43,090 nucleotides of DNA from Desulfosporosinus sp. (GTDB taxonomy: Bacteria > Bacillota > Desulfitobacteriia > Desulfitobacteriales > Desulfitobacteriaceae). The notes under the pieces were generated by a model. That model ran no database searches. It was not told where the DNA came from and saw only the letters and a list, made by a program, of their open reading frames with translations. Shown here piece after piece: positions 32,837-40,947 of this stretch. Within the stretch, counting starts at the first letter, position 1, and each line of letters begins with the position of its first letter. The position numbers and the translations under genes are program-made. The stretch covers positions 1 to 43,090 of the forward strand of contig JARLHU010000218.1 of NCBI GenBank assembly GCA_031292095.1, given 5' to 3'.

Positions 32837-34005
32837 CGCCTTACGAGAACTTCTCCTTCTTTGTATATTTACTAATCCCGTTAGTGCCAGCCGTTTTGCT
32901 CGGGCTCCTAGGAGTCACGAGTCGAGTTCGGGCGGCTTGGGTTTTGCTTTCCACCCTGGGGATGCTTCTCGTTATCGCGAGGCCTCAGAGCATACTCTAC
33001 CAGATATTAGCTTATCTTCTATATGAATGGATTCTGGTTTGGCTCTATTTGGTCTACCGGAAGAGGAAAGATGGGAAAAACCGAGCGGCTGTCTTTTACT
33101 TGATGGTCGTCTTGTCCATTCTGCCGCTAGTGGCTGTGAAATTGAATCCCAGTTTTATCGCACTAGGTGTTTGGCACACCATGCTCGGTTTTCTCGGGAT
33201 CTCTTATTTAACCTTTCGTACGGTCGGGATCATTATAGAAATCCGCGATGGCTTAATTAAGGACGTTCGTCTACTAGATTTCGTGAGTTTTGTCCTCTTT
33301 TTCCCTACTCTAGCCTCCGGTCCGATTGACCGCTACCGACGTTTTGTCACGGACCTCTATCAACCGCTCACCCGGCAGGAATATGGGGAGCTAGCAACCC
33401 AGGGAATAGACCTCATTTTCCGAGGGTTTCTCTATAAATTCATCCTCGCCTATCTGATCAATAAATACTGGCTTGAGTCGCTGAACCATGCCTTTGGCTT
33501 CCTGCCGACTTTTAAATACATGTACGTCTATAGTCTGTATCTCTTTTTCGACTTTGCAGGGTACAGCGCCTTTGCCATCGGAGTAAGTTACCTACTGGGC
33601 ATCAAAACCCCCCAGAACTTTGATAAGCCCTTTCTGGCCAAAAACATTAAGGATTTCTGGAACCGTTGGCATATCTCACTCTCGTTTTGGTTTCGGGACT
33701 ACATCTATATGCGCTTTGTCCTCGACTCTGCTAAGAAAAAGCGCTTTAAAAATCGCTACACTGCCTCTTACGTTGGGTACATACTGCTTTTTGGCCTCAT
33801 GGGGTTATGGCACGGAACCCAACTCCATTACATCGTTTACGGGCTCTATCATGCCGCTCTGATGATTGGTTTTGATGTTCTGGCACGGAAGAACAAGCAG
33901 TTGAAGTTTTGGGGACAAGGAAAAGGGTGGGATTTCCTGGCTATCCTTCTCACGGCTCAGTTTGTGATGTTTGGCTTCCTTATTTTTTCGGGTCGTTTAG
34001 GGTAA
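32833..34005 (+). CDS. dltB: DltB, MBOAT-family D-alanyl transferase
   Basis: A 390-residue multipass membrane protein of the MBOAT family that moves the D-alanyl group from DltC across the membrane. About 11 hydrophobic segments. The family blocks FPTLASGPIDRYRRF, NIKDFWNRWHISLSFWFRDY and MGLWHGTQLHYIVYGLYHA are all present; the His of LWHG is the proposed catalytic residue. It overlaps dltA by 4 bases, so the two are probably translationally coupled. Length and motifs are normal for DltB. Confidence 0.93.
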   Translation: MTPYENFSFFVYLLIPLVPAVLLGLLGVTSRVRAAWVLLSTLGMLLVIARPQSILYQILAYLLYEWILVWLYLVYRKRKDGKNRAAVFYLMVVLSILPLVAVKLNPSFIALGVWHTMLGFLGISYLTFRTVGIIIEIRDGLIKDVRLLDFVSFVLFFPTLASGPIDRYRRFVTDLYQPLTRQEYGELATQGIDLIFRGFLYKFILAYLINKYWLESLNHAFGFLPTFKYMYVYSLYLFFDFAGYSAFAIGVSYLLGIKTPQNFDKPFLAKNIKDFWNRWHISLSFWFRDYIYMRFVLDSAKKKRFKNRYTASYVGYILLFGLMGLWHGTQLHYIVYGLYHAALMIGFDVLARKNKQLKFWGQGKGWDFLAILLTAQFVMFGFLIFSGRLG

Positions 34006-34019
34006 TTTGGAGTTGAAGA

Positions 34020-34059
34020 ATCCTCCTTCTGACGGGCGTGTCCTCGTCGGAGGGGGGAT
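34020..34059 (+). terminator. Probable terminator after dltB
   Basis: Arms ATCCTCCTTCTGACG (34020-34034) and CGTCGGAGGGGGGAT (34045-34059) pair over about 15 bp with three mismatches or G-T pairs. The downstream sequence TTGTATTTTC is only moderately T-rich. It is 15 bases after the stop codon. Confidence 0.55.
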
Positions 34060-34080
34060 CTTGTATTTTCTAGTACCCCA

Positions 34081-34118
34081 TATGGCATCTTTGACTTGTT
34101 ATTTTCTTTCATATGCCT
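34081..34118 (+). repeat. Family 3 short repeat, copy d
   Basis: ATGGCATCTTTGACTTGTTA then TTTTCTTTCATATGCCTA, with GGCAT/ATGCC ends forming a short inverted repeat. It lacks the left-hand extension seen in copies a, b and e. Confidence 0.75.
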
Positions 34119-34150
34119 ACAACCTTTTCATAATGAAAAAGGGTTGTAGG
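34116..34150. promoter_or_regulatory. Hairpin ahead of the transglycosylase gene
   Basis: CCTACAACC (34116-34124) pairs with GGTTGTAGG (34142-34150), and TTTTCAT with ATGAAAA inside. The right arm runs into GGAGGAAC, so the stem would partly hide this ribosome site. The left arm uses the last bases of the family 3 repeat. Function unproven. Confidence 0.5.
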
Positions 34151-34230
34151 AGGAACTAGCTTCTTTCTTGTCGAATAAGGAATGGAATGTAGTCTATGAC
34201 TTATCGAATAGTAAGGAAGAGGTAGGATGT

Positions 34231-36345
34231 ATGTTTTCACGCCAACGCCCATTAAGGAAGATTATCGCTGTACTTATCACCGGGCTCTTTTTTATACAAC
34301 TAATCCCGGTCAACCCGGTTTCAGCTTCAACCTCAGTCACAGTTGCCCAAACCGCTTATTACAATAATATCGGCCATAAAATTGAGGTTATGGCCAATAA
34401 ATATAACATTCCTCCTGTACTGCTCAAATCCATCGCCTGGATGGAAAGTGGCTGGAAACAAGATCAATTAGATGCCACTGGACAACCCATTCTAGATCAG
34501 CCGTTAATCGGGAACGACGGGATAGGCATCGGGATTATGCAAATTTCCTCCTATGATCCCAATGACAAAGTAACGATAGACAAATTGAAAAATGATATCG
34601 ATTATAATCTTGAAGTGGGTTGCCAAACCCTTAACCAGAAATGGCGGGCTAATCCCAAGCTAGGAAATGGGGATCGCAATGTTTTAGAAAATTGGTATTT
34701 TGCAGTATGGGCCTACAACTGCTGGGGTGCCAGAAATAACCCCAATAACCTCACGGGTATATCCGCCTATCAGGATTCGGTATTTAGCCTTATGGGGCAG
34801 AAATATAATAGCGCTATTACATTCGCTCCAGGAGCTACAAAACCGTCGAAATCTCTTTTGCCACTGCTAGATCCCCCTACCCTATCAAGCCTCTGGAGTA
34901 CACCAACTCCTACGCATACTGGTGATCTCTTGATCGATCCGAATGGATTGCTTTCTACTGGCGGAGGATCTGGTACGGACGCCGCTAATGGGGATTACTG
35001 GTACAACTTTTATATCGATCCCAAATGTAGAAGTAATTATTACATACAAGCCTTAGGATTTTATGATACAGCCTACAATAGCACATCAGTCGCTGATAAG
35101 TCGGTTGTCTCGCAGAAAATACTTAGCACTTATAGCAAACTTTTAGCTGAAGCGGATGCTTTGCTCCTTAATAAGACGGCTTCCTCAAACGTGAGTGCTG
35201 CAAAAGACTACTGGACTGTTCTACAAGGCCCCAGCTTGGATGCAGGGATCACACAACGAGCGAATATAGGATTACAACAAGCAAATACTCCAATCACTGT
35301 CCCAACACCAACACCAATACCGACACCAACACCAACACCAACACCAACACCAACACCAACACCAACACCAACACCAACGCCGACGCCAACACCAACACCG
35401 ACTCCTAAGTTCCCATCTTTTGTCCGGATAGCAGGCACAGACCGTGTGGATACCGCAATTCGGCAAGCCTTAGCTGGTTGGCCACAAGGAGCTTCCGCAG
35501 TCGTGTTAGCTCGTTCCGATGATTTTCCAGATGCACTGGCCGGAGTGCCCTTGGCCGCTCAGCTGGACGCCCCAGTCCTCTTAACCTCACCACAGGGACT
35601 AGATAGCCGGCTCACGGCGGCTCTCAAGGCGCTTCATCCTGAGAAGGTCTACCTACTAGGCGGAGAGGGAGCCTTAAGCGCTAAAGTCAGTACTGACTTA
35701 AAGACCCTCGGTTGGGACTCCGGGAAACAGATTCGGTTAAGCGGAGCGAATCGCTACGCGACAGCGGCCAACATTGCTCAGGCTATCACAGGAGTGCATC
35801 CGGTTGTCGCCATTGCTACCGGCGAGAATTTTCCAGACGCACTAAGCATAGCCTCCATTGCCGGACAGGAGAAAATGCCAGTGTTACTCACCTCAAAAAC
35901 TCTCATTACGCAGGAGACCTTGGCTGCTCTGAAACAAATGAAACCTTCAAAGGTTTATCTTATCGGTGGCACAGGGGTTATCTCACCAGCGGTTGCCCAA
36001 GGAATTAGCTCGAGTTTGAATTTGTCATCGTCCAGTGTTATTCGCCTAGCAGGAGCTTCCCGATATGAAACTATGGCAGCTGTAGGCAAAGCTTTTGATG
36101 GAGAAGTCAAGAGTCTGAGTTTTGCCACTGGAGAGGACTTTCCGAATGCTCTGACAGGAGCCGCCCTAGCAGTTCACCAAAATCAAACGTTGGTCCTTCT
36201 TCCGACGACATCCCTAGAGAGTTATCCAGATCTGGATGGATTCATAACTTGCCATTTGTCACAATCAGCGAATCAGTCCTATCTTTCCGGGGATCTTACG
36301 GCGATCCCGCAAGCCATAGAGGATCAATTGAATAGTATGTTGTAG
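34231..36345 (+). CDS. Secreted lytic transglycosylase with three CWB2 repeats
   Basis: A 704-residue secreted wall enzyme. Signal peptide with basic start (RQRPLRK), hydrophobic core to about residue 25, and PVSA-S cleavage near 32. An SLT-like domain follows (about 40-200), with probable catalytic Glu72 in WMESGW and GIGIMQIS and WAYN blocks. Next come a unique region, a Thr-Pro linker of about 34 residues, and three CWB2 repeats (each starting R-x-x-G-x-x-R and containing DDFPDALA, ENFPDALS or EDFPNALT). CWB2 repeats hold proteins to an anionic wall polymer in C. difficile. A TTG at 34168 gives 21 more residues that would spoil the signal peptide, so the ATG is preferred. Confidence 0.9.
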   Translation: MFSRQRPLRKIIAVLITGLFFIQLIPVNPVSASTSVTVAQTAYYNNIGHKIEVMANKYNIPPVLLKSIAWMESGWKQDQLDATGQPILDQPLIGNDGIGIGIMQISSYDPNDKVTIDKLKNDIDYNLEVGCQTLNQKWRANPKLGNGDRNVLENWYFAVWAYNCWGARNNPNNLTGISAYQDSVFSLMGQKYNSAITFAPGATKPSKSLLPLLDPPTLSSLWSTPTPTHTGDLLIDPNGLLSTGGGSGTDAANGDYWYNFYIDPKCRSNYYIQALGFYDTAYNSTSVADKSVVSQKILSTYSKLLAEADALLLNKTASSNVSAAKDYWTVLQGPSLDAGITQRANIGLQQANTPITVPTPTPIPTPTPTPTPTPTPTPTPTPTPTPTPTPTPKFPSFVRIAGTDRVDTAIRQALAGWPQGASAVVLARSDDFPDALAGVPLAAQLDAPVLLTSPQGLDSRLTAALKALHPEKVYLLGGEGALSAKVSTDLKTLGWDSGKQIRLSGANRYATAANIAQAITGVHPVVAIATGENFPDALSIASIAGQEKMPVLLTSKTLITQETLAALKQMKPSKVYLIGGTGVISPAVAQGISSSLNLSSSSVIRLAGASRYETMAAVGKAFDGEVKSLSFATGEDFPNALTGAALAVHQNQTLVLLPTTSLESYPDLDGFITCHLSQSANQSYLSGDLTAIPQAIEDQLNSML
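35303..35405 (+). repeat. ACACCA hexamer tandem repeat encoding the Thr-Pro linker
   Basis: About 17 hexamer units, mostly ACACCA with a few ATACCG, ACGCCG or ACACCG variants. It encodes the (Thr-Pro)n spacer between the transglycosylase and CWB2 parts. Length variation by slippage would keep the frame. Confidence 0.9.
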
Positions 36346-36386
36346 TGAAAACAAAACACACGGTAACTCATGTGGTGTGCAGTAAA

Positions 36387-36417
36387 TTGTCAATACGTAT
36401 TCCATCTGTGGTATAAT
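36387..36417 (+). promoter_or_regulatory. Candidate sigma-A promoter for the Uma2-family gene
   Basis: TTGTCA (36387-36392) and TATAAT (36412-36417) with 19 bases between, slightly long. It lies about 35 bases before the Shine-Dalgarno and after the stop of the preceding gene. Confidence 0.5.
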
Positions 36418-36453
36418 CAAATTGTTAATATGTGTAAGAATAGGAGGAGCCAT

Positions 36454-37005
36454 ATGGCCCTGGCAGAAAACAAAACCGTTTCTTATGAGGATTTTCTCGA
36501 TCTTAGAGAAGCAAATGACGATAAATTGGAGTTTATTGATCATATCGTATATATGACTCCGGCACCAACACCTCTCCATCAACGAATATGCTTTAAAGTG
36601 GCTAAAATTTTGGATGGGTATGTTGCGGATAAAGATTGCCAGATGCTGCAAGGCGTTAATATCAGGTTTATAGATGAGCAAAAAAGAAAAATAGGGGATG
36701 TAATCCCTGACATTTCGGTGTTTTGTAATTATAACAACCTAGAGGCAACCTTTATTGAGGATATCCCAGTACTGATTATTGAGGTCGTTTCGCCATCTAC
36801 GGTATATACCGACAATATCAAAAAAGCAGATTTATATAAACGGGCAGGAGTAAAGGAATATTGGATTATTGATCCTAAATCAAAATGCATCACAGTCTGG
36901 AATTTTATTTCCGATGAGCAGATGATATACCACGAAGTTGCCAAATCCTATTTATTTGAGAGTTTAAGTTTAGAATTAAGAGATTTATTTATTTCATGTG
37001 CCTAA
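36454..37005 (+). CDS. Uma2-family (DUF820) putative nuclease-fold protein
   Basis: A 183-residue protein of the Uma2/DUF820 family, which has a restriction-endonuclease-like fold; physiological roles are largely unknown. The family core is present: PDISVF (about 86-91), PVLIIEVVSPST (about 107-118) with Asp and Glu as likely metal ligands, then KKADLYKRAGVKEYWIIDP. AGGAGGAG precedes the ATG; the longer frame from 36370 covers the promoter and is rejected. It has its own promoter and terminator and no apparent link to the wall genes. Lower GC than its neighbours suggests transfer. Confidence 0.88.
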   Translation: MALAENKTVSYEDFLDLREANDDKLEFIDHIVYMTPAPTPLHQRICFKVAKILDGYVADKDCQMLQGVNIRFIDEQKRKIGDVIPDISVFCNYNNLEATFIEDIPVLIIEVVSPSTVYTDNIKKADLYKRAGVKEYWIIDPKSKCITVWNFISDEQMIYHEVAKSYLFESLSLELRDLFISCA

Positions 37006-37025
37006 AGCAAATGAACCGACATTTT

Positions 37026-37062
37026 AAGGACCAATAGTATTGAATTACAATTGGTCCTTTTT
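37026..37062 (+). terminator. Rho-independent terminator after the Uma2-family gene
   Basis: AAGGACCAAT (37026-37035) pairs perfectly with ATTGGTCCTT (37050-37059), followed by a run of five T. Confidence 0.85.
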
Positions 37063-37202
37063 GGTATTTATGATAAAGCTATTGTTTGTAATCGGTTTGT
37101 CTATAATTTTAACCACTTCTTGGCTGAACCCAAGTGGTTGAGGGAAGAGGAAAAGCAAATTCTTGGTTTTAATCAGTGGTTTAAATAATTCAGCGTAGCA
37201 TC

Positions 37203-38444
37203 TCAAGGATGCAACAAAGAACCGTCCCCGCTTGCATGCCCAGTGTGATAGAAATCGTCCAAGACCTGGTCTAGCTCAGCCCAGCCTTTCCAGCCTAGAT
37301 GAGAAGCATCTTGCATAAAATAGAGTTCTTTCTCATGAGAGGAAAGATTAACGAATTGAAATCCTCCCCCTTGGATGATTTGAGAAATCTTGGCATAATA
37401 AGCCTGCCGGATAACAGAAGATAACCCGGTGTAATCACGGAAAAGGCCATTATAGGGAATCATAACAAAAAGAGCCTTCACATGGTTTTCGTGAAGAAGG
37501 TCCAACATTAGTTGAAGATCATCGTATTCTACAGAAGGAGTTAATTTATTTACGCCTTTTTGAGAGTCCTTAATATTCGGCCTGTCATACTGGGCATAGA
37601 GATTATCCGCGATATTAAGGTTGTTTTGCATGTTTGTTTGGGCTTCAGTCACAGCTAGCTTGTCGAGTTTCTCCCAATTGATTGGCTGATCCGGCGTAGG
37701 GGAGGCGAGTTCTGTAACCATCCGCCGGTCCAATTCAGAGGTGGTCCTTTTGACATCTCTAGCGTCTTGAACCTGCAGTGAGGCATATTCCAGACGTGCC
37801 ACAGGCCACAGGAACAGGCATTGCAGGGTTGATTTCCAGTTGGAGCTTCGATAGGCTGCTAAGTATTCGTGAAGAAGGTAGTCATCATTAACAACTTGAG
37901 GAAGGTCCGATATTCGAAGGAGGATCCGGTCTTTGAGCTGACGAGATAAGGTTGGATTAAACAGGACGTCATATACCTTTAGTGGCGAAGAGTTCATGGC
38001 GAGCCTGTCGTTAGAGAGTCCGTGCAAGTCTTCGTACCAATCAGGAGAGAAGGTTATGACGATTTTTTTATCATTAATGTCATGGTCAGCGGCGATATTA
38101 AGGATATGTACCAACGTTTGGCAGCTACCCCGCCCAATAATAAACGGGGTAAAGCGGGTCGGACGATTGGCAAATACGCGGGTGGGGTTAAAAGCGTGAC
38201 CAGTTTCCAGTTCAGAAGAGCCGTAGATTGGCAAGACGTCCCCGGTTTCCATAGCCTTACGCTGAAAGATACTACCTAACAAGACTTCTTGATCTTTGGG
38301 AGGAGCTAAACCAACTGTTTCAATCACACCAGGCGTCAGCCAGAAATGGTTGGCAACTATTTGGGTAATCTCTCCCGTGTATAAGATGGTTAGACAAAAT
38401 AGGAGGAAGGCGATCAGCAGAGGTCTTAACCGTTTATTTTTCAC
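37203..38444 (-). CDS. Second DltD-like protein, outside the dlt cluster
   Basis: A 413-residue DltD paralogue with one N-terminal membrane helix (about residues 7-26), the nucleophile motif GSSE in PIYGSSELE, FTPFIIGRGSCQTL, and the C-terminal DASHLGWKGW with the catalytic Asp/His. It lines up with the protein at 29557 along its length, so it is likely an active esterase-fold protein. No dltA, B or C lies beside it. Start: a GTG at 38474 opens the frame, but GGGAG (38453-38457) spaces best to the GTG at 38444 (MKNKRLRPLL). The last 11 or so residues (HASGDGSLLHP) are encoded by a family 1 repeat. Confidence 0.88.
   Translation of the reverse strand: MKNKRLRPLLIAFLLFCLTILYTGEITQIVANHFWLTPGVIETVGLAPPKDQEVLLGSIFQRKAMETGDVLPIYGSSELETGHAFNPTRVFANRPTRFTPFIIGRGSCQTLVHILNIAADHDINDKKIVITFSPDWYEDLHGLSNDRLAMNSSPLKVYDVLFNPTLSRQLKDRILLRISDLPQVVNDDYLLHEYLAAYRSSNWKSTLQCLFLWPVARLEYASLQVQDARDVKRTTSELDRRMVTELASPTPDQPINWEKLDKLAVTEAQTNMQNNLNIADNLYAQYDRPNIKDSQKGVNKLTPSVEYDDLQLMLDLLHENHVKALFVMIPYNGLFRDYTGLSSVIRQAYYAKISQIIQGGGFQFVNLSSHEKELYFMQDASHLGWKGWAELDQVLDDFYHTGHASGDGSLLHP
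37208..37240 (-). repeat. Family 1 repeat at the 3' end of the second DltD gene
   Basis: GATGCAACAAAGAACCGTCC then CCGCTTGCATG. It lies within the reading frame and supplies the C-terminal residues just before the stop codon (37203-37205). Confidence 0.9.
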
Positions 38445-38567
38445 TATTACAACTCCCAAAGGTATTTGCGACACTTAGAAACTAATTTACTAGTTTGGAA
38501 ATGATCTGTCAACTCACCAGCGGAATCCCTCGCTTTTTGAAAACACTAATAGAAGTTCAACAGAAGC

Positions 38568-38608
38568 ATAAAAATCCCCCTAAAACCTTATTAAGGATTT
38601 GGGGGATT
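38568..38608 (-). terminator. Terminator of the GH18-CWB2 gene
   Basis: AATCCCCC (38573-38580) pairs with GGGGGATT (38601-38608), with CCTTA/TAAGG pairing inside. Read on the minus strand the stem is followed by a TTTTTA run. It lies 22 bases after the stop of the minus-strand gene at 38631. Confidence 0.8.
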
Positions 38609-38630
38609 ATTCCATTGAATGCAATATCTC

Positions 38631-40718
38631 TCACGGTAAACGTAGATGCTCTTTCAGCAAAGAATTGAGGGAAGGGGCAGTATCACTGCTTACCCAGTAT
38701 AGGGACCAGGAACCGATTCCCCCCAGTCCATAGGTGTCAAGAAGGGCCAGTTTGGAGTCCCAACTAGCAAGGTCATCGTAATAGACGGTGTGTTGAGCCA
38801 GGGCATTATCAGTATACGTGTAATAGGGTATACCCGCCGTATCACCGTTTGAAGTATCGCGCTGAATGACCGCATGGTTGCTGGTTGCTGTGTTGGTTGC
38901 GTTGGCAAGCCCTACGGATTGGGAGGTATAGGTAGTATCTCCAGTCTTCGTCCAGTCCCGTCCGTAGTAGGGGATGCCGAGTAAGACTTTGCTCATATCT
39001 AAGCCTTGACTCTTGGTAAAACTTAAAACATTTTTCATCCAGGAAATAGGAGCAATAGCTCCGGGATTTGAGGTACTGTAATCATAAGTCATGATATTAA
39101 GATAGTCGACATACTGAGCCAAGTCATGATAATTATACTGAGTGTACCAGTCAGCGGACGCCGTGCGCGACGGCACAGCTTCGATCACAAGTTTATTCTG
39201 AGCATGGAGTTCGGCATAAAGTGCTTGCATAAATTTCGTGAGGTAGGGGCCAGTAGGAGCACTCATACACTCAAAATCAATGACAACCCCGTCTACACCC
39301 GTTGTTTGAACCATGGATACCAGTTGTCTGACCAGCGCAGCGCGCGGAGCATCCTGGGTCAAGGTTAAATCCAGAGTGGCTTTACCTTCAGTACTCCAGT
39401 CCGAACCAATGAGAGGCAGAAGTTTGAGGCCTTTCGCATGGGCAGCAGTGACAAGCTGAGAATAGCTCGTGTCGCTTAGGTTCCACGTCCCGGTGATAGA
39501 ACCGCTGGGCACTGTCTGCCCGGTGGCTAGATTGTCAAGTGAAAATAAATTAGGAGAAAGGTAATCCACAGAATCAGTGGCCTTAGCAGGAAGTAAGGAA
39601 AGCTGATTAAGATAGACACTTAAAGCGGAGGCACCGTAAGCCTGCATATATTGCAGGGAAATACGAGGATGAACTGAGCCGGTTCGAATGATGTCCTCTA
39701 TCCCAAAGTTGATCACTCCCCATCCTCCGAAGAGGGTAAATACGGAACCGTCTGAACGTCGGGCGTTCAGATAAGCCAGCGTAGTAGAATTGATATCGGC
39801 AGGAGGAACAAGCATAATGGGATTGTTCCCTTTAGCAGCCAGGATGGCTCCAGACAGAGCGTCCGGGAAATCCTCGCCCGTAGCCGCATAAACAGTGCTG
39901 GTAGAATAGTTCAGTTTATTCAGGACCGCAATATTTGTTAAATAACGATCGGCCCCAGCTAAACGGTCGACAGCAAAGCCAAGGCCTGCTAACTGACTTT
40001 GGACAGCGGGAGAAATTACCCCCTCCCCTCCGATCAGAGTAAGAGAATGAACCCCTAATTTTTGCAGCGCTTGGAGAGTAACTGAGGGAATGGTGCCTGA
40101 ATCCGTAAGTAGAAGGGGGACGCCGTGCGCAGCCGCATAAGAGGAGACACTTAAGGCATCAGCAAAAGAGTTCCCAGAGGCTAAGAACGCTTGAGAGGAG
40201 TTAGCAACCGCTGCTAAGGCAATGTTGGCAGCGGTTTCGTAACGGTCCTGCCCTGTGATCCGATGCACTGTGAGGTTATTTTGAGTGAGGGAATTTTCCA
40301 CGGCCGCGGAAATAGCTCCGGTACCGCCCAGAATGTAGACCTGTTGGGCATGAAGGCGTTGAATTTCCGCCAACACTTCAGGCAGGAGTTGCTTGGAGTC
40401 CGTTATAAGTAGAGGACCATTGACCTGGGAACTTTTTGCCAAAACAGCTCCGGCCAAGGCATCCGGAAAATCGTCTCCCCGGGTTAGCACGACGGAATTT
40501 GCGCTGGACCAGGTGGCCTGGGAAATCTGAATAGCCGTAGCGTAGCGGGTCGCTCCAGCAATGCGCAAAGGTGTACTTGCTGTATCTGCCAAAGCTGGGG
40601 TGGGCAAGAACGAAAAACAAACTATGTTTATGAAAAAAAGAACAAGCACTAGAAAAGAGACCCTGTTAATGTAAGGTTGCTTTCGGTAACGTTCACCAAA
40701 GTTTATTTGTTTTGACAT
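38631..40718 (-). CDS. Secreted GH18-domain protein with three CWB2 repeats
   Basis: A 695-residue secreted protein. Signal peptide (hydrophobic core about residues 20-38, cleavage near ALA-D at 45). Three CWB2 repeats follow (about 50-340; RIAGATRYATA, GDDFPDALAGA, RITGQDRYETA, RLAGADRYLT). The C-terminal 340 residues are a GH18 domain resembling spore-cortex enzymes such as SleL/YaaH: DGVVIDFECM holds the catalytic Glu, then YLNIMTYDY and GIPYYGRDW. The middle Asp of the DxxDxDxE motif is Val here. It probably cuts N-acetylglucosamine linkages in wall glycan. AAGGAGG lies 9 bases before the ATG. It is divergent from the amidase gene. Confidence 0.9.
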   Translation of the reverse strand: MSKQINFGERYRKQPYINRVSFLVLVLFFINIVCFSFLPTPALADTASTPLRIAGATRYATAIQISQATWSSANSVVLTRGDDFPDALAGAVLAKSSQVNGPLLITDSKQLLPEVLAEIQRLHAQQVYILGGTGAISAAVENSLTQNNLTVHRITGQDRYETAANIALAAVANSSQAFLASGNSFADALSVSSYAAAHGVPLLLTDSGTIPSVTLQALQKLGVHSLTLIGGEGVISPAVQSQLAGLGFAVDRLAGADRYLTNIAVLNKLNYSTSTVYAATGEDFPDALSGAILAAKGNNPIMLVPPADINSTTLAYLNARRSDGSVFTLFGGWGVINFGIEDIIRTGSVHPRISLQYMQAYGASALSVYLNQLSLLPAKATDSVDYLSPNLFSLDNLATGQTVPSGSITGTWNLSDTSYSQLVTAAHAKGLKLLPLIGSDWSTEGKATLDLTLTQDAPRAALVRQLVSMVQTTGVDGVVIDFECMSAPTGPYLTKFMQALYAELHAQNKLVIEAVPSRTASADWYTQYNYHDLAQYVDYLNIMTYDYSTSNPGAIAPISWMKNVLSFTKSQGLDMSKVLLGIPYYGRDWTKTGDTTYTSQSVGLANATNTATSNHAVIQRDTSNGDTAGIPYYTYTDNALAQHTVYYDDLASWDSKLALLDTYGLGGIGSWSLYWVSSDTAPSLNSLLKEHLRLP

Positions 40719-40887
40719 TTTTGAACTTTCCTCCTTGAACTAGACTGTTGAAAATATACACACCATTCTAAACCATTCGCTAAGATTTGGAAAAACCCTT
40801 CGTGAAACGAAAAAAATATTTAGAACGGATAAATTAATATGCGAACTATCGAGATATTTAGATGCTCCCACTTTAAATAGTTTTAAG

Positions 40888-40947
40888 GGCATATGACACA
40901 AAATATCCTTGGCATACTGACTTGTTATTTTTTTGAATGTACCTAAG
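40888..40947 (+). repeat. Family 3 short repeat, copy e
   Basis: GGCATATGACACAAAATATC, then TTGGCATACTGACTTGTTAT and TTTTTTGAATGTACCTAAG. Nearly the same as copy b at 272-330. Its right end contains the first ATG of the amidase reading frame. Confidence 0.8.

Noticed and set aside
35208..35466. Minus-strand frames rich in Gly-Val or Cys-Trp repeats
   Set aside because: They are the reverse reading of the ACACCA hexamer repeat that encodes the Thr-Pro linker.
37111..37139. Hairpin AACCACTT/AAGTGGTT as a terminator for the second DltD gene
   Set aside because: There is no T-run on either strand after the stem and it lies about 64 bases beyond the stop codon.
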